From JAYSYM01 sp964543475 (lineage in GTDB: Bacteria > Bdellovibrionota > Bdellovibrionia > Bdellovibrionales > JAMPXM01), in NCBI GenBank assembly GCA_964543475.1, contig CAZIYJ010000002.1, forward strand, positions 248,001 to 312,000: a stretch of 64,000 nt of DNA, read 5' to 3'. Shown here in pieces: positions 37,847 through 47,189 of the stretch. The first letter of the stretch is position 1, and every line of letters starts with the position of its first letter. The notes beneath the pieces are model-generated. The model saw only the letters and a program-made list of their open reading frames with translations. It searched no databases and was not told the origin of the DNA. The translations under genes were made by a program, and so were the position numbers.

Positions 37847-38010
37847 GGGATTCTCCTACCTAATATCAACTTCAAAACCCATACTTGCGTGGCGAAGGCA
37901 CTTAGCACGGTTGGCTACTTTGACCATAAAAATTTTGCTCTTGCCGTGCCGAAAAATGGCTTGGCTCAAGTGTCTAAAGTGTAAACACACGTGGCACAAT
38001 TTCATCGCGC

Positions 38011-38024
38011 GTTGAAACTTCAAC
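38011..38024. promoter_or_regulatory. Inverted repeat between divergent genes
   Basis: GTTGAA-AC-TTCAAC, a perfect 6-bp inverted repeat in the space between the 3D lipoprotein and the gene at 38083. Possible operator, based on position only. The rest of 37847-38082 holds no gene I can support. Confidence 0.25.
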
Positions 38025-38082
38025 GGTTTATCCGCAACTTCTGTTAAAACTGCGTCTGAAGTTTAAACACGAGGAAGTAGTA

Positions 38083-39081
38083 ATGTTCTTTACAAATACT
38101 AAGTTGATGTCAGCAGCCAACAGATCTATTCGAATTACGCTCTCTATTGTGGTGATCGGAATCGCAAACACAGCAGCAGCCGAGAATTTCTTTACTCGGT
38201 TCTTGCCGGGAGCGAATGAAAAAGCTGCCGAAGCAAAGTCTGCAGCGGCTCCAGCAAAACCAAATGTGGCAAAAGGCGAACTCATCTACGTAGTCTGCTC
38301 AGACATGGGCGGAGCTCGCGTTCGCAGTGGCGACATGAGAGGTGTTTTGTTCAATGCAAACCAACTCGAAACTCTTAAGCCATTCCAAGGTTGGGGCGTG
38401 AACAAAAAAGTTGTTCTAGTCGACGGCCAGAAAATGCCGTTTATTCGCGTCCAATTTGATTCTTCAGAAAATCGCTCTACGAATATTGGCTGGATCGCAG
38501 AAAAGTTCGTTAAACTAAAGAGCCAATGCCCAGCTGCTGTTGCGGCCCAAAAAAATCAAGGCGTAAATGTTCAGATTACTGGATTGACTGCAGGCAACTG
38601 CTGCCGATTCCCGATCACTCACGTTCCACTCCAATCTTACACTACGGGTGAGAGAATGTTCGGAGCCCTTCGCGGCAAAGGCCGAATTCACGCAGCCTCT
38701 GATCTTTACGGCCGAGTGAATGAACCAATCGTGGCTGTTGCACCCGGAAAAGTTATTCGCGGACTCTACGACTTCTATTACAGCACCTATGCCGTTGATG
38801 TAAAACATCAAGGCGGATTCGTTGTTAGATATGGCGAAGTGAGCGGTAAGCGATCTGCTTCATCAAGCACAGGCGCGCCAGTAAAAATGTCTCAGACGAT
38901 TGCATTCATGGGTCAGCTCATTCCAAGAATTCGACCACCAATGTTGCATTTCGAACTCTATCGCGGAGATAGAAATGGTGCGCTGAATGTGGGAAGAACT
39001 CGAAAAAATGGTTTCGGTCGCCGAGCTGACTTAGTCAATCCTACTAAGCACCTTCAACGTTGGGAACGGGCCGCTTTCTAA
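38083..39081 (+). CDS. Secreted LytM/M23-like protein with SH3-like domain
   Basis: 332 aa with a signal peptide (cut near residue 28) and GAGGAAG before the ATG. Residues about 65-145 look like an SH3-type wall-binding domain. Residues about 200-325 follow the M23 order: RIHAASDLYG supplies the first His and Asp ligands, AVAPGKVI the next strand, and PPMLHFELYRG the last His. In active enzymes that motif is HLHFE, while here the first His is Met, so the zinc ligands remain but a catalytic His is missing. It may be an inactive regulator, like EnvC, or a divergent endopeptidase. It overlaps the next gene by one base. Confidence 0.75.
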   Translation: MFFTNTKLMSAANRSIRITLSIVVIGIANTAAAENFFTRFLPGANEKAAEAKSAAAPAKPNVAKGELIYVVCSDMGGARVRSGDMRGVLFNANQLETLKPFQGWGVNKKVVLVDGQKMPFIRVQFDSSENRSTNIGWIAEKFVKLKSQCPAAVAAQKNQGVNVQITGLTAGNCCRFPITHVPLQSYTTGERMFGALRGKGRIHAASDLYGRVNEPIVAVAPGKVIRGLYDFYYSTYAVDVKHQGGFVVRYGEVSGKRSASSSTGAPVKMSQTIAFMGQLIPRIRPPMLHFELYRGDRNGALNVGRTRKNGFGRRADLVNPTKHLQRWERAAF

Positions 39082-39884
39082 TGGGAAAAGATGCGAAGAT
39101 AATTCTTAGTGTCGCTGTCATTTGCATCGGATTAGTCGTCTGGCGATTTAATGTTCAGACAGCTACAAAGCCAGCAGATGACTCAGTAGCTGAAGAAACA
39201 ACTTCAGCTATTGCTCCCTCTGCTTCTCCGCAAGATGCAGACACCAGCGCCAAAGTGTCTGATGCCCCCACTCGCCCGAAAATTCCGCCACAAAATAAAT
39301 CAGTGATTGAGAAAGTAGAAAAGACTTTCTCATTCAAAGTTGATAAAAATCTTCCGCAAGATAAACAGGAACTTGCGTCGCTCGATCGTTTCGCTCAGGC
39401 GCTTTATCTTTTTTCAAGCACTGAACAGCGACCAGAATTTTTAGTTCAGAAGCTTAATGAAGCAGGACTCAAACCATTAGTCGTACAAGACTTCAATGAT
39501 TTCACAGGCAAGATGATTGTAGTTCGTACGGGTGAGACTCTTCCGGGTACACGATATTTCCACGCTCAATATTTTGAAGACGAGGACAAAAAGCCTTTCC
39601 TTCAGCATATGTCATTTGAATATCGTCCTGACGAGAAGTCACTTGATGAATCAATTGATGCCGTCAGAAAAGCTTTTGGGAAAAACGTTGGACCAGTTCA
39701 GCGCTGCACAAAAGATTTTGCAGCATGGGAGTTTGGCGAAATGACTGCTTGGTGTCATCAACTTGGCGAAGAAGATATTCAGAGTGATGATCCAAGCCGC
39801 GCGCGATCAAAAGAAGATATCGGTGCCGTGAAGTGTGCGATCGAACAGAATCCACACCCGCAAGACGAACTCTGCGCTAAATAG
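39081..39884 (+). CDS. Membrane-anchored protein of unknown function
   Basis: 267 aa from ATG 39081, coupled to the LytM gene by TAATG. One N-terminal helix (IILSVAVICIGLVVW), a Ser/Thr/Ala/Pro-rich linker (about 28-75) and a mixed C-terminal domain with four Cys (RCTKDF, AWCHQ, VKCAIEQ, ELCAK). The family is not recognised. Coupling to the LytM-like gene suggests a shared envelope role. Confidence 0.65.
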   Translation: MGKDAKIILSVAVICIGLVVWRFNVQTATKPADDSVAEETTSAIAPSASPQDADTSAKVSDAPTRPKIPPQNKSVIEKVEKTFSFKVDKNLPQDKQELASLDRFAQALYLFSSTEQRPEFLVQKLNEAGLKPLVVQDFNDFTGKMIVVRTGETLPGTRYFHAQYFEDEDKKPFLQHMSFEYRPDEKSLDESIDAVRKAFGKNVGPVQRCTKDFAAWEFGEMTAWCHQLGEEDIQSDDPSRARSKEDIGAVKCAIEQNPHPQDELCAK

Positions 39885-39935
39885 CCTGTAATCTTTTCTC
39901 ATAACCCAAGAAGTCCAGTTAAGTGTCTTACTGAT

Positions 39936-39955
39936 GAAGAGCTCGGATGCTCTTC
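39936..39955 (+). terminator. Hairpin between 39081 gene and small ORF
   Basis: GAAGAGC (39936-39942), 6-nt loop, GCTCTTC (39949-39955), followed by only two T. It may be a weak terminator or a leader hairpin of the gene at 39972. Confidence 0.4.
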
Positions 39956-39971
39956 TTAAGGGGTAGATACT

Positions 39972-40235
39972 ATGGACGGTCTAATTCGAAATTGCCTGCG
40001 CACTTTAGGTGTTCTGCTGCTACTTTTGATTTTTTCTTTTCAAGCCCATGCTTCGTTTCCACAAAAAGCAGAAACTGACTTTCAATCAGCTCTCGAAACC
40101 GCCAAAAAAGACTTACGTGAAGCCGTGCAAAATTACGAAAGCGAATTCCAGCAACGGATCGCAGATGAAGATGCGCTTCTCGATCAGAACATTACACCGA
40201 GTTGGAATTTAGTTGCAGCAAAGCGCGGAAAATAA
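39972..40235 (+). CDS. Small secreted helical protein
   Basis: 87 aa. Signal peptide (LGVLLLLLIFSFQAHA), then a charged, likely coiled-coil stretch (about 35-70, KAETDFQSALETAKKDLREAVQ). AAGGGG lies upstream of the ATG. Family not recognised. Its 3' end overlaps the convergent gene at 40184 by 52 nt. Confidence 0.6.
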   Translation: MDGLIRNCLRTLGVLLLLLIFSFQAHASFPQKAETDFQSALETAKKDLREAVQNYESEFQQRIADEDALLDQNITPSWNLVAAKRGK

Positions 40236-40849
40236 GAAGCAATTCTAATTACAGCACTCACATTATTTCGATCATTGTCGTTATCAATATAATTTAGAAT
40301 TCCGGATTTTTTTCCGGTCAATATTAATGGCTGAGAGAGCGAAAGCCAATCGACTCCAATTGTGATATTTTTTCGAATCGTCCACCGATTGCCAAAACCA
40401 ATGTTAAATCCAATACCCTCGAGTGAAATCAAATCAAGGCCACCCGGGTAGGACGAATTCAAACGGCTTAGAATTTCGCTACCAACTTTGACTGAGTAAT
40501 CAAAGTAAGTAATTCCATAACTAAAATTAAAACTGTTCTTACCCAAAAACGATCTTCTTGTGATCGAAAATCGTTGGTCCGTCATTTTTCCGATGTCTTC
40601 AACTAAAAACGGAACACTCAAACTTGCGCGCAAGTACTCCATCTCCCAGGTAGTGTCGGCATCTGGCACATAGCTGGCAGTGAAACCAATTTTACTCGGA
40701 ATAATTAAGTCGAATAACGAGTAGTTCGCAAGAAGAGCATAGCTTTGGTCGCCCCTTCGCTTTCGTGAACCCGAATCGTCTGCGCAGGCCGCCTGTGAAC
40801 CCACTAATGTCACAAGTGCCAGCAATGAAACCATAGATCTTATGCCCAT
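40184..40849 (-). CDS. Probable outer-membrane beta-barrel protein
   Basis: 221 aa from ATG 40849, chosen for the strong GGGGAGT site and the signal peptide that follows; an in-frame start at 40882 is less likely. The mature part shows alternating amphipathic strands and the last residue is Phe (KFQLGVMF), the usual end of an outer-membrane barrel. Substrate unknown. The 3' end overlaps the small gene at 39972. Confidence 0.65.
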   Translation of the reverse strand: MGIRSMVSLLALVTLVGSQAACADDSGSRKRRGDQSYALLANYSLFDLIIPSKIGFTASYVPDADTTWEMEYLRASLSVPFLVEDIGKMTDQRFSITRRSFLGKNSFNFSYGITYFDYSVKVGSEILSRLNSSYPGGLDLISLEGIGFNIGFGNRWTIRKNITIGVDWLSLSQPLILTGKKSGILNYIDNDNDRNNVSAVIRIASYFPRFAATKFQLGVMF

Positions 40850-41008
40850 CTGCGACTCCCCAATGAGGCGCAATCCCACCATGACAAGCAGAACTCGTCA
40901 AATTGTGCCTTGTGGGGATTTTTTTACTCATTAATGCTTGCCTTAGGGCGCTGCATTTGGTGGATTGGCCCTATCCCCCCAACACCGAACCTGCCACCAG
41001 AGGGATTT

Positions 41009-42547
41009 ATGTCTGAACCAAGCATGTCATCGCAAACCGAGGGCCGACTTCAACGATTTCTTTATCACGTCGAGCGTGTCGGAAATGCACTGCCTCACCC
41101 TGCAATTTTGTTTTTGATTCTCTCGTTTGTCGTGATTGGACTTTCTGCCTTAGTAAGTGCGCTGGGGCTTGAAGCAGTTCACCCAATTAAAAAAGAAACG
41201 ATTGTCGCTACCAACTTGCTTTCGCTCACGGGGCTACATCTTGTACTCACCGATATGGTGAAAAACTTTTCGGGATTTGCGCCACTTGGTTCAGTTTTAG
41301 TTGCGATGCTCGGCTTCAGCATTGCAGAGAAGAGTGGCTTGATTCCGACGCTCTTAAGACTTGTTGTTCTCAAAGCTCCGCGAAAGCTTCTTGTCCCTGC
41401 TATTCTCTTGGCCGGAATCATGTCACATACTGCAGGTGACATTGGTTACGTACTTTTAATTCCGTTAGCTGCTATGGCGTTTCACAGTGTGGGTATGAAT
41501 CCGCTCGCGGGACTTGCGATTTGTTTTGCAGGCGTCTCGGGAGGATTTGCAGCTAACTTCTTGCTCAGCACGGCTGATCCACTTTTGTCGGGTATCTCGA
41601 CGGAAGCTGCAAAGATTATTGATGCAAACTATGTCGTTACACCAGTTGCTAACTGGTACTTCATGGCTGCATCATCAATTTTGATTATTGGTGTTGGAAC
41701 ATTGATCGCAAATAAAATTACGATTCCATTCGCCGGAAAATATGAGGGTGCTGAGCCAAACATCCCGCTTACTCAATTGTCTGCCGCCGACAAGCGCGGA
41801 CTAAAATTCGCAGGACTCATGACTCTTGCTTTAATTCTGTTCATCGCTTTTGGGATTATTCCTGATAATGGCTATCTAAGAGATCCTTCGACTGATGTCT
41901 TTCACTCACCTTTAATGAAGGGTGTTGTGGCAATGATCTTTTTCTTCGGCGCCCTCACCGGATTAGCGTACGGGTACGGAGCAAAGACTTTTAAAAATAG
42001 TAATGACGTCACTCAAGCGATGACCGATGCGATGGCAACGATGGCACCGTACTTAGTACTTGTGTTTTTCGCGGCTCAGTTTATTTCGCTTTTCAATTCG
42101 TCAAACGTTGGTCTCATCATGGCTGTTAAAGGCTCTGAAGTTCTCAAAGCTTCTGGTCTCGGAACAATCCCATTGATGATTGGCTTTATCGTACTCACTT
42201 GTTTGCTCGATCTTGTGATCGGAAGCGCTTCTGCAAAATGGGTATTGATGGCGCCAATCTTTGTACCAATGTTTATGCTTCTCGGAACAGCGCCTGAACT
42301 GACACAGGCTGCGTACCGAATTGCCGACTCAGTCGTGAATATTATTTCGCCGCTGATGTCATACTTCCCGCTCATCTTAGCGTTCGCAGTCAAATATGAT
42401 CCGAAGGCTCGAGTGGGCACGGTGATTGCTTTAATGCTTCCGTATTCTGTCGGATTCCTAATCTTCTGGTCAGTAATGCTATTGGTCTGGATCACTCTGG
42501 GATGGCCTCTAGGTCCTGGCGCGCAGCTACACTACCAAATGCCTTAA
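41009..42547 (+). CDS. abgT: AbgT family transporter
   Basis: 512 aa from ATG 41009 with GAGGGA upstream; an earlier in-frame start would add a segment unlike the family. About 12 membrane helices. LTDMVKNFSGFAPLGSVLVAMLGFSIAEKSGLIPTL and the duplicated half near YLVLVFFAAQFISLFNSSNVG are AbgT-family patterns. Members import p-aminobenzoyl-glutamate or export antifolates. A 10-bp hairpin follows the stop. Confidence 0.9.
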   Translation: MSEPSMSSQTEGRLQRFLYHVERVGNALPHPAILFLILSFVVIGLSALVSALGLEAVHPIKKETIVATNLLSLTGLHLVLTDMVKNFSGFAPLGSVLVAMLGFSIAEKSGLIPTLLRLVVLKAPRKLLVPAILLAGIMSHTAGDIGYVLLIPLAAMAFHSVGMNPLAGLAICFAGVSGGFAANFLLSTADPLLSGISTEAAKIIDANYVVTPVANWYFMAASSILIIGVGTLIANKITIPFAGKYEGAEPNIPLTQLSAADKRGLKFAGLMTLALILFIAFGIIPDNGYLRDPSTDVFHSPLMKGVVAMIFFFGALTGLAYGYGAKTFKNSNDVTQAMTDAMATMAPYLVLVFFAAQFISLFNSSNVGLIMAVKGSEVLKASGLGTIPLMIGFIVLTCLLDLVIGSASAKWVLMAPIFVPMFMLLGTAPELTQAAYRIADSVVNIISPLMSYFPLILAFAVKYDPKARVGTVIALMLPYSVGFLIFWSVMLLVWITLGWPLGPGAQLHYQMP

Positions 42548-42557
42548 TCGCAACTTG

Positions 42558-42583
42558 GGGTTGTCAGAACAGACTGGCAGCCC
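42558..42583 (+). terminator. Hairpin after abgT
   Basis: GGGTTGTCAG and CTGGCAGCCC pair over 10 bp (two G-T pairs) with a 6-nt loop. There is no T run, so it may be a factor-dependent terminator or mRNA-stabilising stem. Confidence 0.5.
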
Positions 42584-42595
42584 TAAACTTAAAAT

Positions 42596-43183
42596 ATGAA
42601 AAACTACTCTGTTCGAATTGTCTTTGCATTCGCTCTAGTGTCTTTTCAATCGGCTACCACTCTCGCTGCTAGCGTAAATCTTTCGAGCGACCCCGCTCTT
42701 AGAGTGATGCCGATTGTTGGTTACGAAACTATATTCCGCGACTCACCTACTCCGCACACTTCGTCGCGATTAATTTACGGCTTGCGGGTTAGCTACGGGA
42801 TTCCGGCCCTCTCGGGCGAAGCAGAATACACTCGAGGTAATGACGTTGAAAATTACACGACCGCTCCTGAGCGCATTCGAAACGAAGATGAAAACTTAAA
42901 ACTTGGATTGGTCTCTTCATATCATCCGGCCGAATTCTTTTTTGTAAGTGCTCGCGCTGGTGGCCAAGCTAGCCAAGGCAAAAGAGAAGTGACTTCTTCG
43001 GGTGTTATGACAACGACCACTAAAGATTTAGAAGTTAACCCTTATGCGGGTGCTGGTCTTGGCTTTCATTTAAGTACGCTTCTTACACTCAGCGCAAATA
43101 CGACTGTTGTGTTCCGTGACTACAAGAACATGCGTGAAAATGATGTTCAAAGCACCGTCTCGCTATCGGTTGGGATCAATTAA
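42596..43183 (+). CDS. Probable outer-membrane beta-barrel protein
   Basis: 195 aa. Signal peptide (cut near residue 25, TTLAA), then alternating short hydrophobic and charged strands ending in STVSLSVGIN. The pattern fits an 8-stranded OmpA/OmpW-like barrel. The family is not identified. No clear ribosome site before the ATG. Confidence 0.55.
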   Translation: MKNYSVRIVFAFALVSFQSATTLAASVNLSSDPALRVMPIVGYETIFRDSPTPHTSSRLIYGLRVSYGIPALSGEAEYTRGNDVENYTTAPERIRNEDENLKLGLVSSYHPAEFFFVSARAGGQASQGKREVTSSGVMTTTTKDLEVNPYAGAGLGFHLSTLLTLSANTTVVFRDYKNMRENDVQSTVSLSVGIN

Positions 43184-43302
43184 TTTTAGTCTGTCTTCGA
43201 TTAGTACCAGTCAAACTGACATGAGACCTTCGTCTAGATAGTGGCCGTTGCCATTCAGAGAATCTCTTTAACGGCACAAACTCCGCAGATGCAAAATGCT
43301 AA

Positions 43303-43944
43303 GATCAACTACGTCCAACAATTGAAAGTTCGATTTCGAAAAAGGGACTCATCACCCTTGGCGCAACTACCGCTGCTACAGTTGGCTCGCTTTACTACGA
43401 CACCGATGTTTACGAACACAACCGACGAGGAAAAAATTTAGTATTTGATCAAGAGACCTCAGGATTTTTGGGAACACTTGGTGGCGGTGGGCTCGGAGTC
43501 GGAATAGCCGCTCTTCAACTTTTCTTTGATCAAAAGAATGGCCTTAAACATGGGCGAGCCATTATGCTCACCTCTTTTAATCATGTCATTTTGGCATTTG
43601 CTTTTAGCCGCAAGCGACCCGATGGACGACCCGACTATCTTCCGTTCGACTCAGCTTTTCCTTCGGGTCACTCGTCTTCAATCTTCGCTACTGCCACTTC
43701 GCTTTCATATGCTTATGGTTGGCTCGCGGGAGTTCCCGCCTTTACGCTTGCCACTGCGATTTCAGCAGCTCGTGTGAGCGAAAATACACATTGGCTAAGC
43801 GACGTTGTTGCGGGTGCGGGTATCGGAATATTTTGGGCGACAGCGAGCTATAATGTTTCAGACGATTTACCGGGAGAAGTCCGCATCTTTCCCCCAGTTC
43901 TACTAAATGGAGGCGCGATCATTAACGCCTCTGTTGACTTCTAA
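43303..43944 (+). pseudogene. PAP2 phosphatase with a damaged N-terminus
   Basis: The frame is open from 43303, just after an in-frame TAA, to the stop at 43944, and has all three PAP2 motifs: KRPDGRP, FPSGHSS (nt ~43660) and ENTHWLSDVVAG. No ATG or GTG opens it, and the signal-peptide coding part expected upstream is not readable in any single frame. The first residues (DQLRPTIESSISKKGLITLGATT) look like the middle of a family member. The gene probably has a frameshift near 43300; a start at an unusual codon such as TTG 43468 would lose the first helices. Confidence 0.5.
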
Positions 43945-43959
43945 CACGATTAGAATTCC

Positions 43960-43974
43960 GTCCCAATATGGGAC
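43960..43974. promoter_or_regulatory. Inverted repeat upstream of the first prepilin promoter
   Basis: GTCCCA-ATA-TGGGAC, perfect, just 5' of the sigma-28-like -35 box at 43981. TGGGACA occurs again at about 43987. Possible operator; no family assigned. Confidence 0.25.
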
Positions 43975-43980
43975 ACCATC

Positions 43981-44008
43981 TAAACTTTGGGACAGATTGA
44001 TCCGATAT
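43981..44008 (+). promoter_or_regulatory. Sigma-28 (FliA)-like promoter of the prepilin gene at 44015
   Basis: TAAACTTT (43981-43988), 12 nt, TCCGATAT (44001-44008). These match TAAAGTTT at 7 of 8 and GCCGATAA at 6 of 8 bases. The ATG starts 6 nt after the -10 box, so transcription would begin at the start codon, and no ribosome site is seen. Confidence 0.6.
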
Positions 44009-44014
44009 GTCAGT

Positions 44015-45415
44015 ATGAGATTTTTGTCGATTCTCCGACATCGCACTTATTCAAACGATAAGGGCTTTTCGCTTATTGAAATAAGCATTTGTCTTGCTGT
44101 GATGGCTATCTTAACTGTTGGACTATCGGCAAGCATGATCGATATGCAGAGAGCGAAGATCAAGGGCGAGAGTGATGCAAACCTCAACTCAACCGCTCAA
44201 CGCCTAAGCCAAGCTCTTCAAAGAAAAACGTCGACGATGAACACTAGAACTTGCGCTGACGTTTTGAATTTTGGAACTTTTAATCCTACAGGCCAAACTG
44301 ACGTAAGCATTGCACCTGAAGCCGGACAAGTTTTTCAGGCCAACACTGTTGTTCCGGGTGCTGCAAACTTTACGATCGATCGTCTTTATCTCGATGACGC
44401 TGTGATGGCGTCAGACCTAGGTGTGAATCGTCTCTACATTGCTAACCTTTTCATGACTTCGCAATCAAGTGGCTTTGTACTTCGCTCGGCTCCTCGGCAA
44501 ATCTCAACACTTACATTGGTCGTCAACGCTTCGACTCAAGCACTCGTGAGCTGTAACTCAGAACCTGCTCTCGCTGGCGGTCAAGATTTGTGCGATGGAC
44601 TTGAAGGAATGATTTGGAATCCTGCGACTGCAAAATGCGATCAAAAAGTTGAAGCCGACCCGGTTACTTACCGCATGGCGTGTATGCCAGGATTCAAAGA
44701 TCACGGTGGCGGAGTTTGCAAACCGATACCTACAACATGTGCGAGCGGACAAATTGCAAAAGGATATAACTTTTCTCAAGTAACGAATTGCGAATTACCG
44801 CCAACACCAGTTGTCGCGCCGGTGCTTGCGCCGATTCCGGTTGTTGCAGAGGGAGCTCCTGCTCCAACTCCGGCACCCGTTGTAATGCCAGCCTACGTTG
44901 CGCCATCTGCTTCGCAAACTATCGCAGCACCTTCAGCACCCGCAGCACCTCCCGCAACTTGCACTGACGGAACGAGTCTCGGAGCAATAACCATGTCTTC
45001 TTGCTTTGGAAGTCTGTCGCTTCCTGGCTTGGGAACTTTTGGTGAGTACTGTAATCCGCAAATCATAAATCCACCTGCCGTCGCGGGTTCGAACTGCGCC
45101 GCGCGAGAGCCTGCAAGTTACACAACACCGAATCTCGCGGCCAATCCTCCAGCGCCATCTGCGCCGGCTGATCTGACTTGCCAATGTAACTCTCGCCGAA
45201 TCAATAACGGCGAATACTGCATGTACTGTGTCGAGAACGTGAACTTAGGTTTTGGCGACATCGATTACGCCTACGGCGTTAGCCAATGCTCAAGCGGAAA
45301 CCTCGTTCCTGTATCAAGTCCGTCTCTCAACACACCTGTTGGCACCTGCAACAACAACTACGGCCGCGCCCGCTACAGCGGCGGCGGCTTCCAGCAATAC
45401 AACGAACTCCAATAG
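44015..45415 (+). CDS. Prepilin-like protein with long Cys/Pro-rich C-terminus
   Basis: 466 aa from ATG 44015; a start at 43907 would overlap the PAP2 gene and put the pilin motif deep inside. NDKG|FSLIEISICLAVMAIL is a type IV prepilin cleavage site with Glu at +5. After the N-terminal helix come a globular domain, a Pro/Ala-rich stretch (about 270-315) and a Cys-rich end. It probably enters a type IV pilus or type II secretion pseudopilus as a minor or tip subunit. It precedes the duplicated prepilin units. Confidence 0.75.
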   Translation: MRFLSILRHRTYSNDKGFSLIEISICLAVMAILTVGLSASMIDMQRAKIKGESDANLNSTAQRLSQALQRKTSTMNTRTCADVLNFGTFNPTGQTDVSIAPEAGQVFQANTVVPGAANFTIDRLYLDDAVMASDLGVNRLYIANLFMTSQSSGFVLRSAPRQISTLTLVVNASTQALVSCNSEPALAGGQDLCDGLEGMIWNPATAKCDQKVEADPVTYRMACMPGFKDHGGGVCKPIPTTCASGQIAKGYNFSQVTNCELPPTPVVAPVLAPIPVVAEGAPAPTPAPVVMPAYVAPSASQTIAAPSAPAAPPATCTDGTSLGAITMSSCFGSLSLPGLGTFGEYCNPQIINPPAVAGSNCAAREPASYTTPNLAANPPAPSAPADLTCQCNSRRINNGEYCMYCVENVNLGFGDIDYAYGVSQCSSGNLVPVSSPSLNTPVGTCNNNYGRARYSGGGFQQYNELQ

Positions 45416-45442
45416 CTGCCGTACTCTGTTTCATTTTGAGAC

Positions 45443-45470
45443 TAAGCTATTAATAAGTTCTCACCGATAA
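45443..45470 (+). promoter_or_regulatory. Sigma-28-like promoter of the prepilin gene at 45477
   Basis: TAAGCTAT (45443-45450), 12 nt, ACCGATAA (45463-45470), 6 nt, GTG 45477. Same geometry as at 43981 and 48389. It lies partly inside a hairpin (TGAGA 45437-45441 with TCTCA 45459-45463). Confidence 0.5.
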
Positions 45471-45476
45471 GCTCTT

Positions 45477-47189
45477 GTGAACTCTGGCAAAAATCCGTTT
45501 TCTTATTTCAAGTCTCAGTCTGGCTCGGTGCTCATCATCGCACTCGTTGGAATTGTTTTGCTTGGAGTCATGGCCGTTGCCGCAGCGACGCTTGCACAAC
45601 AAGGAAACGATCAAGCAAGAAAAGAAAGTGAATTGAAATCACTTTTGGCTTTCACTCAAAATCTCGAGACCGTTCTCTCGACAAACAGCGCTTGCGTCGG
45701 TGTTCCGGGTGTTATCGATGGATTAAAATTTGATAACGGTGCAGGATTTGCTGCAAATCAATTTAATTCTGCTCTTGCCTCGCAGCCAACCGGACAACCT
45801 GTTTCGCTTGGGACTCCACTCTTACACGGTTCGGGAAGATTTGTCGCCGCTGCTGGTGCGGCTTACACTCCAAGCAATATTTTGATTGATCAATTATTTA
45901 TTCGTAATGCTGTGCAAGTCCCCGCCTCGAACACCTTCCATGCGCAACTGGTTTTACAGGCAAGTGTCAACAACCGCGGATTTGCACCACGAGAAGTTGG
46001 TACGGTGACTTTGTCCCTCGATGGGGGAAACAATTTAATTAGTTGCGAATTCGCACAGTCAGCCGTCGCTGCTTGTGAAGCGATGAATTGCAAATTCAAT
46101 TCTGCATCTCCAAAACAAAAATGCGTTTGTGGTTTCCCGCAGATGTCTTGTCAAACTTCGCCAGGTCAACCGCAACAATATATTTCGGGAATTAATCAGA
46201 CGACTAGTCCACCAACTCCGATCTGTTCAAACTTTAAAGTTGATTGTTCTGACCCAGCAGTGGGCGGAAAAGGCCCGGGATATTTCTTGAGCGGCTTTGA
46301 TCAAAACGGAGATCCAATTTGTCAGCCGGTTGAAGGAGCGGTGGCAGGGCCACCAGTTGTTTGCTTAGGCGGAGCAACAACAACTGTAACTGCTATTCCA
46401 GCGTCACCAATAGGATGTTTTTGTCCTGCTGGCGAAACATGGAACGGAAGTTTGTGCGTCCCTCCTCTGACTTGCACAGGCGGAGCAACAACGACAGTTA
46501 CTGCTGTACCCGCCACTCCAGCTGGATGTTTCTGCTCGGCTGGACAAACTTGGAATGGAATTTCGTGCGTGGCTGCAATGGGGCCGATGACTTGGCAAAA
46601 CTTGGGAGGCTCAATATCTGCGTTGGCCGTGTGGAGCGGGCCGCTATGTAGTGCGATCGGAGCTGTCGAAGACGCACCTTGTACATTAGGTGATCCACAA
46701 TGCGCATCAAGCTTTACTCCTCCACCTCTTGGACAAGTGTTCGGATTAATCTGCTCTGGTCCTGGCGCTAACGGTGCCCAGACTGCCTCTGCCGCCTGCA
46801 ACACTTTTGTTAATCCTGGAAACGCAAACACTGTGCAGCCGGTTCCGACAACGAAATGTTCTTCAGGCGCGATGTATTGTAGTAGCTATCACGTGGGCGG
46901 AGGTACTTGTGTTCCACCTACTGTGCTCACCGATCCTTATACTCCGGGAACAGCTTATGTGGGATGTTCAGGTATCTCAATGACACCGATCCTACCAGGG
47001 CCTTATACGACAACAAGCGGAGTCGAAACTTGCGCGGTTTCTGCATGGCCATCATTTGGATCAGTTTGCGGCGCAGGATTTAAGCCAGGCCCCACTACTC
47101 GTTTCGCAATTCCAAGCCCACCAGTGATATTCGTATACGATTGCCTTCCGTGCGCTGCTGGTTCTCACCCTCCGGCGACGTGTTTATGA
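45477..47189 (+). CDS. PilX/GspK-like prepilin with variable Cys-rich tip, unit A
   Basis: 570 aa from GTG 45477; no in-frame ATG lies before the hydrophobic helix. QSG|SVLIIALVGIVLLGVMAV is a prepilin-like N-terminus lacking Glu+5, as in PilX and GspK. Residues about 40-275 are nearly the same as in the gene at 48423. The rest differs: two repeats of a GGATTTVTA...C-F-C module, then a unique Cys-rich end. Overlaps the next gene by ATGA. Confidence 0.75.
   Translation: MNSGKNPFSYFKSQSGSVLIIALVGIVLLGVMAVAAATLAQQGNDQARKESELKSLLAFTQNLETVLSTNSACVGVPGVIDGLKFDNGAGFAANQFNSALASQPTGQPVSLGTPLLHGSGRFVAAAGAAYTPSNILIDQLFIRNAVQVPASNTFHAQLVLQASVNNRGFAPREVGTVTLSLDGGNNLISCEFAQSAVAACEAMNCKFNSASPKQKCVCGFPQMSCQTSPGQPQQYISGINQTTSPPTPICSNFKVDCSDPAVGGKGPGYFLSGFDQNGDPICQPVEGAVAGPPVVCLGGATTTVTAIPASPIGCFCPAGETWNGSLCVPPLTCTGGATTTVTAVPATPAGCFCSAGQTWNGISCVAAMGPMTWQNLGGSISALAVWSGPLCSAIGAVEDAPCTLGDPQCASSFTPPPLGQVFGLICSGPGANGAQTASAACNTFVNPGNANTVQPVPTTKCSSGAMYCSSYHVGGGTCVPPTVLTDPYTPGTAYVGCSGISMTPILPGPYTTTSGVETCAVSAWPSFGSVCGAGFKPGPTTRFAIPSPPVIFVYDCLPCAAGSHPPATCL

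Noticed and set aside
37959..38018. Mini-frame starting MAWLKCLKCKHTWHN, like a zinc ribbon
   Set aside because: Only about 19 codons, no ribosome site; likely chance.
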